Assembly: GCA_029250825.1 (NCBI GenBank)
Contig: JAQXEN010000056.1
Span: 1 to 64,000, forward strand
Origin: Porticoccaceae bacterium
GTDB lineage: Bacteria > Pseudomonadota > Gammaproteobacteria > Pseudomonadales > Porticoccaceae
Direction of reading: 5' to 3'
Length of the DNA stretch: 64,000 nucleotides
Under the pieces are notes generated by a model. It saw only the letters and a list, made by a program, of their open reading frames with translations. It did not search any database and was not told the DNA's origin. Position numbers and translations under genes: made by a program. Below, piece by piece: positions 26,659 to 34,800 of the stretch; the stretch's first letter is position 1, and the number at the start of each line of letters is the position of its first letter.

Positions 26659-27651
26659 TTAATCGTAAATAGAGTGAAAAGTATTAAACGCAGCTTCACA
26701 GAACTGCGCCGGATCATTAAAGCGACGGTTTTGATTAAGAGCTGAAATAGCCTCCATCTCCTCATCGTTTAAAGTGAATTCAGTGAGGCTTAAGTTTTCT
26801 ATTAAGCGCTGGGGATTATTGGTTTTCGGAATCACCGCCGTGCCCCGCTGAATGCCCCAGCGCAACACCACCTGAGCCGCCGTAACCGCGTTGCGCTGTG
26901 CCGCCGCCAACACCGAAGGATCGGTTAATACCGTGTCATTGGTACTGGCCATATTCAGTGCCACATAGGACAGAGAGCCGAGGGGCGAGAACGCCGTGAC
27001 TGCCATATTGTAGGACTGCGCAGTACGCAATAAGGCTTCCTGAGTCAGGTAGGGATGAGATTCAATCTGCAACATGGCCGGTTTAATACGCGCATAGCTC
27101 ATCAGATCGTGGAGCAAGCCAGCATTGTAATTACAGACGCCGATTTGACGCACCAAACCCTTTTCAACTAACTGCTCCATCGCCCCCCAGGTTTCACTCA
27201 GAGGAACCTGATCAAGCTCCATACCCGGGTTCTCTGCGCTGGGATCATGGATCCACTCCGCCGGATAGCGATCATTAAAATCCACATAACAGAGAGCAAT
27301 CGGGAAATGCACTAAATAGAGATCGATATAATCCAAACCCAGATCATCCATTGATCGGCGACAGGCTGCCTCAACATGCTCTGCCCGGTGATAGGTATTC
27401 CACAGTTTGCTCGTTACCCACAGCTCTTCACGGCTGCAGAGACCATCGGCGATAGCTCTGGCGATGCCCTCACCGACCCGCTGTTCATTGCCATAATCTG
27501 CGGCACTGTCGAGATGTCGATAGCCCACCTTAATTGCCTCATAGACTGCATCTGCAGCGCTGTCTTGATCGATCTTCCACAGACCCAAACCCACTGCGGG
27601 CATAGATTTAGACGAGACTTTAATAACCGGGACCTGTATAGCTTGAGACAT
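26659..27651 (-). CDS. Aldo/keto reductase
   Basis: 330 residues from the ATG at 27651. The AKR TIM barrel has MPAVGLGLWKI, the catalytic tetrad Asp/Tyr in LDSAADYGNE, Lys in WVTSKLWNTYH and His in YLVHFPI, plus the NADPH-binding VIPKTNNPQRLIENL. It resembles plant- and yeast-type aldose and xylose reductases. An earlier in-frame start at 27759 would add 36 residues that overlap the upstream gene and are unlike the family. It overlaps nothing after trimming and lies 7 bases after the Gfo/Idh stop. Likely reduces or oxidises the carbonyl of a sugar-like substrate. Confidence 0.9.
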   Translation of the reverse strand: MSQAIQVPVIKVSSKSMPAVGLGLWKIDQDSAADAVYEAIKVGYRHLDSAADYGNEQRVGEGIARAIADGLCSREELWVTSKLWNTYHRAEHVEAACRRSMDDLGLDYIDLYLVHFPIALCYVDFNDRYPAEWIHDPSAENPGMELDQVPLSETWGAMEQLVEKGLVRQIGVCNYNAGLLHDLMSYARIKPAMLQIESHPYLTQEALLRTAQSYNMAVTAFSPLGSLSYVALNMASTNDTVLTDPSVLAAAQRNAVTAAQVVLRWGIQRGTAVIPKTNNPQRLIENLSLTEFTLNDEEMEAISALNQNRRFNDPAQFCEAAFNTFHSIYD

Positions 27652-27658
27652 AATATTC

Positions 27659-28888
27659 CTAATCGTTGGTGTAATGGGCCAAACCATTGGCCGCCATAAA
27701 TTCATTAATATCCACTGCCTCGCCTCGGGCCATTGAAGCCTGAGCGGCACTGGCAACAATCATTGACCAGAGTCCCTGAAGTGGCGTCGCCGCCGACACA
27801 GACTTATCTTCAAGCTGATCGACAAAGGCAATATGTTCAAAATAGGTGGCACCGTGATGACCGCTCTGCTCTATCAGTGCAGGGTAAGTCACATCCATTG
27901 TTTTTGATGGCCCCAGCTCACCGGCCTCAATTGCCAGAGTCGCTTTGGAGCCCTGCTGCTGATGAAAATTAAACAGTTCTTTGGCGGTTAGACGACCGCG
28001 ATCGCCACTGACAATTAGCTCTTCACTAAAGTCATGACAAAACATATTGAGAGTAAAATTAGCCCGAGTGCCATTGGCATAGTCAATCACCACAAAGGCA
28101 TGATCATCGATATCAGACTTTTTGCCAACCCGCTGGAAGTCCACAAAGTTAACCCCCTGCCCACCACTGGCATAAACCTTGATCGGCTGAGACTGTGCCA
28201 GCAGATTAATCAGATCAAAGTAATGGCAGCACTTTTCCACCAAAGTGCCACCGCTGGTAATATTAAATTTATTCCACTGCTCGACCTTATCCAAAAACGG
28301 CGGTCGGTATTCACTCAGGCTAATAGTTTTGATTTCACCCAGAGAGTCTCTGCCCAAAGCCTCGTGGAAGGCTTCTATATACTGAGCCTTATAACGGTAT
28401 TGCAAACCGATCTGGATAAACGAAGAGTAGGCTCGGGCCATCGCCTCTATAGCTGCGGCATCTGCTAAATCCGTGGCCATAGGCTTTTCTAAAAAGATCG
28501 CCTTGCCCGACTTAATGGCGGTTTGCAGAATATTGAAATGGGTATAGTTGGGCGTGCAGATAAACAACGCATCCACCGCCGGATCATTGCACGCGGATTC
28601 CAAGTCCGGGTAGCGCAGCAGCGACTTATCCGAGTAACCGGCGAAATTCGCCTCGGCAATATCCATGCTGTGTTCTTGAGCATCGTAAATACCATGGATT
28701 TGAGCGCGACCCAGCAGCGTCGCTACACGCATGTGCTCTTGCCCAATAGTGCCAGTGCCAATCACCACCAGATTATGGCGCGCTGTTGGACGCTGATATA
28801 GGTACTGATCGGCTGCAGTTATATGCTGTTGACCCGGCGCATCTTCGAAGAAGCGCAGTCTCGGCTTGTATAGGCTATTTTTTTTCAA
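27659..28888 (-). CDS. Gfo/Idh/MocA family oxidoreductase
   Basis: About 409 residues from a TTG at 28888 (GGAT 8 bases upstream); no ATG is available and a TTG at 28969, inside the symporter gene, is the other option. The NAD fold has LVVIGTGTIGQEHMRVATLL, the EKP motif in AIFLEKPMATD, and the typical GGTLVEKCCHYFDLINLL segment with the catalytic His. About 45 residues precede the Rossmann fold, which is longer than usual. These enzymes oxidise or reduce sugars and inositols. It is between the symporter and the aldo/keto reductase, so its substrate is probably what the symporter imports. Confidence 0.88.
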   Translation of the reverse strand: MKKNSLYKPRLRFFEDAPGQQHITAADQYLYQRPTARHNLVVIGTGTIGQEHMRVATLLGRAQIHGIYDAQEHSMDIAEANFAGYSDKSLLRYPDLESACNDPAVDALFICTPNYTHFNILQTAIKSGKAIFLEKPMATDLADAAAIEAMARAYSSFIQIGLQYRYKAQYIEAFHEALGRDSLGEIKTISLSEYRPPFLDKVEQWNKFNITSGGTLVEKCCHYFDLINLLAQSQPIKVYASGGQGVNFVDFQRVGKKSDIDDHAFVVIDYANGTRANFTLNMFCHDFSEELIVSGDRGRLTAKELFNFHQQQGSKATLAIEAGELGPSKTMDVTYPALIEQSGHHGATYFEHIAFVDQLEDKSVSAATPLQGLWSMIVASAAQASMARGEAVDINEFMAANGLAHYTND

Positions 28889-28926
28889 TCGAGGATCCGC
28901 ATTTGTTATATTTTTTAGTGTGTTTT

Positions 28927-30672
28927 TTATTCTGTTCGTGCGAATTTCTGTCTGCCGGCATTCCACCAAGACAGTATATTAATGCCAACTAGCGTTAATA
29001 TCAGTGGCCAAAATGCCACGCTGATACCATCCACCAAACCAATCGGCGAAAATAGCAGATACAGCCCTGTCACCGATGAAGCCAGAGTCAGCGCACAGGG
29101 CATGGCATAACGCCAGCTCCGTAAGTCTAATTTGTCACTGCGCTCAAAGCTCCACGCCTTATCACGAGGATAGAGCTGACCAATCACCAGCATCATCGCC
29201 ACTTCAATCACAAATAGGATCGCATATAAGTGCAAGAAATGAATTGTCACCCAGTCATCGAAAACAAACTTCAACAGTCCATAGGCGATCACATGAAACA
29301 CAATCGCCAACTTAGCCGCCAGGGCCGGAACACGGCGGCTAAATAAGCCAACAATCACTATCGCGATCACCGGAATATTATAGAAGCCGGTAAAAATACG
29401 GATAATCTGCCACAGCCCCTCGGGGGCGAATTGCAACATCGGCGCCACCACAAAGGAGAACAGAGCAATCACCACCGAGGCTCGCTTGGCCACCTTGACC
29501 AGCTGCTTGTCCTCCACTGCTGGAGCACCCTGGCGCTCTTTTAGCGGAAGGTAAATATCCAAACAGAACAGTGTCGCTGCACTATTTAGTAGGGAATTAA
29601 ACGAGCTAAATACCACGCCCAACAGAACCGCTAAAAAGAAACCCATGGCATAGGTAGGCAGCACATCTCTGACCAGCTGAGGGTAGGCCAGATCAATAGA
29701 AGGCAGACCGCCCTCCGAGCCAACCGGGCCGTAGAGATGAAAGGCAACAACGCCGGGAATCATCATGATAAAAGGCACCAGGACTTTAAAAAATCCTGAG
29801 AGCAGCACACCCTTTTGTCCCTCGGCGAGGTTTTTCGCCGCCAAGGTTCGTTGAATAACATATTGATTGGTGCACCAATAAAATAGATTGGCAAAGATCA
29901 TGCCGGTAAACAGAGTGCCAAAAGGTGTTGGGTCGCTGGGCCCACCAATGGCATTGAGTTTCTCGGTGTGGCTATTAGCCACTATATGCAGCCCATCGCC
30001 AACACTGCCATCACCGAGAGCAGCCAGTCCCAGCAGAGGTACTGCAAAACCGACTAACAGCAGACCGATACCGTTTAAGGTGTCTGACACCGCAACCGCT
30101 TTAAGGCCGCCAAACACTGCATATAATCCGCCGGTGCTGCCGATCATCACAATTGTCAGGGTCAGTGCCTGGCTGTAAGGCAGATCAAACAGTTCCGGAA
30201 CATCGAATAGCCGCAGCACTGCAATAGAACCCGAATAGAGCACCGAGGGAATCGTCACCAAACCGTAACCAAACATAAATAGCAGCACGGTTAGGCGTCG
30301 AACATCATTGTCAAAGCGGCTGTTTAGAAACTCAGGCAGTGTGGAAAAAGCTCCGGCCAGATAGCGTGGCAGAAAGATAAAGGCCATACAGATCGTCGAG
30401 ATCGCCGCCGTAACTTCCCATGCCATGCTACTGAGATTAAAACCATAGGCCGAGCCATTGAGGCCGACCAACTGTTCCGCAGAGAGGTTAGTCAGCAGCA
30501 GAGAGCCGGCGATAAATACCGCCGTCAGTCCGCGACCAGCGAGAAAATAGCCATCACGGGTGGCCACCTCGCCCCTGCTCTTGCGATAGGAAACCCAAGC
30601 CACCAGCAGCATAAAGAAAAGGCAGCTGAGTAGTGTTGCGCTCAAATCCGATGTATTGATAGCGTCCCCCAA
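28927..30672 (-). CDS. Sodium:solute symporter (SSS/SLC5 family, YidK-like)
   Basis: 581 residues, about 13-14 hydrophobic segments. It shares long stretches with E. coli YidK: DGYFLAGRGLTAVFIAGSLL, LTNLSAEQLVGLNGSAY, FLPRYLAGAF, EKLNAIGGPSDPTPFGTLFT, FYWCTNQYVIQRTLA and KNLAEGQKG. The family uses the sodium gradient to import sugars or other polar solutes. The start is TTG at 30672; no ATG occurs close by. First gene of the minus-strand operon that continues with Gfo/Idh, AKR and dioxygenase genes, so it is the likely importer for that pathway. Confidence 0.9.
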   Translation of the reverse strand: MGDAINTSDLSATLLSCLFFMLLVAWVSYRKSRGEVATRDGYFLAGRGLTAVFIAGSLLLTNLSAEQLVGLNGSAYGFNLSSMAWEVTAAISTICMAFIFLPRYLAGAFSTLPEFLNSRFDNDVRRLTVLLFMFGYGLVTIPSVLYSGSIAVLRLFDVPELFDLPYSQALTLTIVMIGSTGGLYAVFGGLKAVAVSDTLNGIGLLLVGFAVPLLGLAALGDGSVGDGLHIVANSHTEKLNAIGGPSDPTPFGTLFTGMIFANLFYWCTNQYVIQRTLAAKNLAEGQKGVLLSGFFKVLVPFIMMIPGVVAFHLYGPVGSEGGLPSIDLAYPQLVRDVLPTYAMGFFLAVLLGVVFSSFNSLLNSAATLFCLDIYLPLKERQGAPAVEDKQLVKVAKRASVVIALFSFVVAPMLQFAPEGLWQIIRIFTGFYNIPVIAIVIVGLFSRRVPALAAKLAIVFHVIAYGLLKFVFDDWVTIHFLHLYAILFVIEVAMMLVIGQLYPRDKAWSFERSDKLDLRSWRYAMPCALTLASSVTGLYLLFSPIGLVDGISVAFWPLILTLVGINILSWWNAGRQKFARTE

Positions 30673-30898
30673 AGTGGCTGGCTAGCAGCCGAATACTGAT
30701 TATTCTAATTATCCTGCCATTCTAGCCTATCTAAGCCAAACAATAACCGTTGAATTGAGCAGTGTCAGTGTTGGACTAGGTTAAAAAATCCTACCTGACT
30801 GACATTAGAAATATAGAGCATAAAGCATAAGGAACCAATGCTATTCTCTTTATTTAAGTTCTGGGTTAATATGCTTCATACCTTAAAAGGATCCAACA

Positions 30899-31423
30899 AT
30901 GAAAAACTTCAACACACTAATTACGCTAGCATTAATGACTATCTTCTTATCTGGCTGTAGCCTCTGGCCCGGGTCTGACGAGTCTACTTCATACCAAGAA
31001 GAATCACGAAAAATTATCAGTTACCTGCTGGCTGATATGCCCCTGCCTGATGAAGCTGAGATTCAAAAGACGCCGACAGTGATCCTCGGAACGGGCGCTG
31101 GCATAGCCGGTCGCATTGTCTTGACCTCCAATGTCAGCCCAGCAACAAACTTGATTTTCTTTAGTGACGCAACACTGGGAACGGGCTGGTCGCTTATTTC
31201 TTCTACTGTTGCTGAAGAGATTGTCCTGATCTACACCAAAGATGGCCGTTACGCGACCATCGAAATCGTCAAGACCAGTGAATCAAGTGGCTGGTTTGGC
31301 AGCGAAAGCAATAGCCAGATCAATATCTCAGTTGTCCACCCAAGTGCGATTCAACAGCAAAATCCGTACATGAGTTTAAAGCCTGCTAGTGCGGCTGATA
31401 GCTTTGTTGTACAGGGTGATTGA
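30899..31423 (+). CDS. Small lipoprotein of unknown function
   Basis: 174 residues with a type II signal sequence: charged start, hydrophobic core, lipobox LSGC with Cys at residue 20. The mature protein is rich in Ser, Thr, Ile and Val and looks beta-stranded; I recognise no family. AAGGAT lies 6 bases before the ATG. It is a single gene between divergent operons, closed by a clear terminator. Confidence 0.82.
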   Translation: MKNFNTLITLALMTIFLSGCSLWPGSDESTSYQEESRKIISYLLADMPLPDEAEIQKTPTVILGTGAGIAGRIVLTSNVSPATNLIFFSDATLGTGWSLISSTVAEEIVLIYTKDGRYATIEIVKTSESSGWFGSESNSQINISVVHPSAIQQQNPYMSLKPASAADSFVVQGD

Positions 31424-31453
31424 TTCACTGAAGTAGCTGATTTTAGACTTTTA

Positions 31454-31482
31454 AAAAGCCTCGATTTATCGGGGCTTTTTTT
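31454..31482 (+). terminator. Rho-independent terminator of the lipoprotein gene
   Basis: Stem AAAGCCTCGA / TCGGGGCTTT with loop TTTA, one G-T pair, followed by a T run, 30 bases after the stop codon. Confidence 0.85.
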
Positions 31483-31561
31483 CGCCTGTTATTTAGAGCT
31501 TTGTTTTTCCTAGGGTTGTTCTACTGCTGTTTAATTTTTCATACCGATAGAGTCGTTTTAT

Positions 31562-31710
31562 ATCATCTCGACAGAGCCTCCATGTGTCATCTCGATAGAG
31601 CCTCTATATGTCATCTCGATAGAGCCTCTATATGTCATCTCGACAGAGCGCAGCGACGAGAGATCTTATGCCACTTACTACAAGATCTCTCACATGCGTT
31701 CGAGATGACG
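31562..31710 (+). repeat. Element A with three extra iterated ends
   Basis: Three 24-base units starting (G/A)TCATCTCGA(C/T)AGAGCCT run directly into a full element A whose left half is at 31634 and whose right end, TTCGAGATGAC, is at 31699-31709. The units look like repeated copies of the element's left end. Confidence 0.8.
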
Positions 31711-31748
31711 AGGAAGTGGTTCGAGATAACAAACAGAGCCCCTTTTAT

Positions 31749-31783
31749 GTCATCCCGACAGAGCGCAGCGACGAGGGATCTCT
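31749..31783 (+). repeat. Dispersed element A, left-half copy
   Basis: GTCATCCCGACAGAGCGCAG followed by CGACGAGGGATCTCT. It ends 53 bases before the giant propeller gene. Together with the preceding array it fills the 412-base gap; no gene seen there. Confidence 0.85.
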
Positions 31784-31835
31784 AACCCTCCATAACAACG
31801 CAAATCCTACCAGACAACCCACCAGCAAGACGCCA

Positions 31836-34800
31836 CTACAAAGCCGGCTTTAGGCTCTCAATCTTCGCCTCAATATCCGCTGCAGAAGATCGGCTTGCAT
31901 TATCTGCCACTACGCCATCAATCAACGTCTCCCCTCGCAGACCAAATAGATAGCGCAACACCACAAGCCCGTCAGTCAGAGCATCTGCATTCCCATCGCC
32001 GTCTATATCGATCAGCTCGCCGAGCATATCTATTCTTGCAATCACCGCTTCGGACGTGGAGTGGACTGCACCCGCACCTATCGCATTGCTGATCAGCGCA
32101 GAGTCGGAGAGCTCAAACATCGCCCTCAAAAGCAACAAACCATCGGTGAGAGCGTCGTAATTACCGTTTCCATCTATATCCAATGAACCTGCAGGAATAG
32201 TGTCTGCGAAAAACTCATCGAGAGACGAGACACCGTCGCCATCCTGATCAGCTGCAGCATCTTCAGAATCATTTGGATCCAAACCATAATTGATCTCCCA
32301 AATATCCGGCATGCCATCAGCATCCGAATCCTTGGTGTACAGGGCATTCTCCGGAAATGCATCAGCATTATTACCAATGCCATCAAGATCAGTATCCAGT
32401 GTCTCAGAGGCATCCAGAGGGAAGGCATCCATCGGCAGAGAGCTTGCATCAAGTCCTTCATAATGTGTTACCCAAGCGACATTATCGAGGCGATACACTA
32501 TCTCCGTATCCTGCCCCTCAAGCAAATGACTAATCGAAAATGGAGACTGCACAAAGAAAAAACCAAACTGTGGCTCAAACTCATAGAGCGGGATAGTAAT
32601 AGTGGACCAGACTCCAACCTCCTCAACAGTGAAAGGCTTCGGCTGAAAGCCAAAGTCCTGCAGCAGGTTAAGACTGAATAGGTTATCAGTTGGCGCTTCA
32701 ATCACCTTGATATCAAATCTAATAAAGCCATTGGTGATGCTACTCAGGTTTTGAGACGCCGTAGCAGCTATCAGCAGCATCGATCCCTCACCCGTCTCAT
32801 AGGGCTGATGACGGACTTCTAAAACACTGCTGCGATCACCATCAGCAACAAAGTTCCAGTCAAGCTTGGTGCAATCTAGACCTACAGCCTCCCCTACAAC
32901 ATAGCCACAGGGCTGAGTATTACCGGAACTGTCATTTTCAAGACCCAGCAATCCAAAATCCCATCTACTGGAAAGATCACCCTCCCTCAAGACGATAATT
33001 TCAGAAAAATCTCCAGCACCATCGTTATCATCATCGGGATCCGCGTTATTGCCTATACCGTCTGAGTCCGTATCCAGAGTCTCTGTTCCATCGAGGGGAA
33101 AAGCATCCGCCACTTCGGTAAGGCGATAAATTGCAATGCGGCCCGCCTGCTCGAAGCCACCAATGGCCCCAGTTGCAACAATTTCTCCATCATCAGACAG
33201 GGACTGGGACCAGCCGTTATAATCGGCCATCATGGTGCCAGAAATAGATTGCCCCTGTTGAATCCAGCCTTGTGCCGCGCCATCCCAATCGTAGATCTCC
33301 ACATAACCCATACCGGGTCCCAAGGCGCCTTGGAAGGCACCAATTGAGATTCTAGACCCATCAGCTGAAAGACTGGTTGACCAACCGAAAAAATCCCCCT
33401 CAGCAACACCGTCAATATCCTCTCCCCGCTGCACCCATCCAGCAGAGTTATCATAGGAATAAATCCGCACATGGCCCGCGCCAAAGCCAGTGGCATAGCT
33501 ATTATTGAGGAACGCACCGACCGCGACAATCGATCCATCATCTGAAATCGACACCGAACTGCCACTTCTATCGCCAGCAGCCTCGCCATTAATATCCTCG
33601 CCACGCTGAATCCACAGCTGATTGATTTCACTCCAGGCATAGACACGCAGATGACCCGCATCAAGACCACTTGCATCGTTACCCTGCCCGCCCACCGCCA
33701 TAAAAGATCCGTTAGCGGTTAGATCAAAGTCATAGCGACCAATTAGATCACCCGCCGCTTCGCCATCTATAAATTGGCCACGCTGAAGCCAACTTTCACC
33801 ATCCCAACGATAAACCCTAACCTGTCCCGCATCCTCAGCATTGCCCTCATCGCCGTCATAAAAAGGCGCTGCAATCGCCAAAATACTGCCATCTGCGGAT
33901 AACTTAGTGCCATTCCCGGTGCCATCCCCGAGTGCCTCACCGGCAATATCGTCGCCCCGCTGGATCCAACTTTCCCCATCCCAAGCGAAGACACGAATGA
34001 CCCCCGCAGGCACCTCACAATCGAGACAGGCCCCGCCAAAGGCTAGAACAGACCCGTCACTGGAGAGTGATGGAGAGAAACCAATACGCTCAAGTTCAAC
34101 CTGTCCAAAAAGGCTTTGACCGCGCTGAACCCAAGCTTGGCCATCAAAGGCATAGACACGAACCCGACCCGTATCAATGCCGTTTTCATCGTTGCCCATA
34201 GCGCCAATGGCAATAATAGAGCCATCGGCTGATAGGGTTACTCTGCCCGCAAGGTCTTCGACATTCTCGCCACCAATATCCCCACCCAATTGCACCCAGC
34301 GACTTATATCCGGCACACCATCGTTATCATCGTCGAGATCAGCATTATTGCCCACCCCATCTAGATCCGTATCTACAGTCTCATTGACATCCAGAGGGAA
34401 CTCATCCAACTCATCGACAACACCGTCGCCATCATTATCCGGATCGGCATTATTGCCTATGCCATTTAAATCCGTATCCAGAGTCTCTGTCGCATCCAAG
34501 GGAAAGGCATCCGCTGGGCCAAGAGCATAAACTGCAACCCGGCCTGCCAATTCAGCGCCACCGGTCGCCCCAGTTGCAACAATTACACCATTGTCAGACA
34601 GAGACTGAGACCAGCCGTTAAAGTCGATCTCACTAGAGCCAAATATCGATTGCCCCTGTTGAACCCAGCGCTGCGCCGCCCCATCCCAGCTGTAAATAGC
34701 TACATAACCCAAAATCAATTCCGTACCGCCTTGGGTGGCGCCAATTGAGATCCTCGAGCCATCAGCTGAAAGACTGGTTGACCAACCGAAAGAATCCCCG

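Noticed and set aside
26659-27759. Longer start (27759) for the aldo/keto reductase
   Set aside because: The 36 extra residues overlap the Gfo/Idh gene and do not resemble the family; the ATG at 27651 does.
31501-31853. Open frames in the gap after the lipoprotein
   Set aside because: They translate element A iterations (repeated HLDRAS-type residues).
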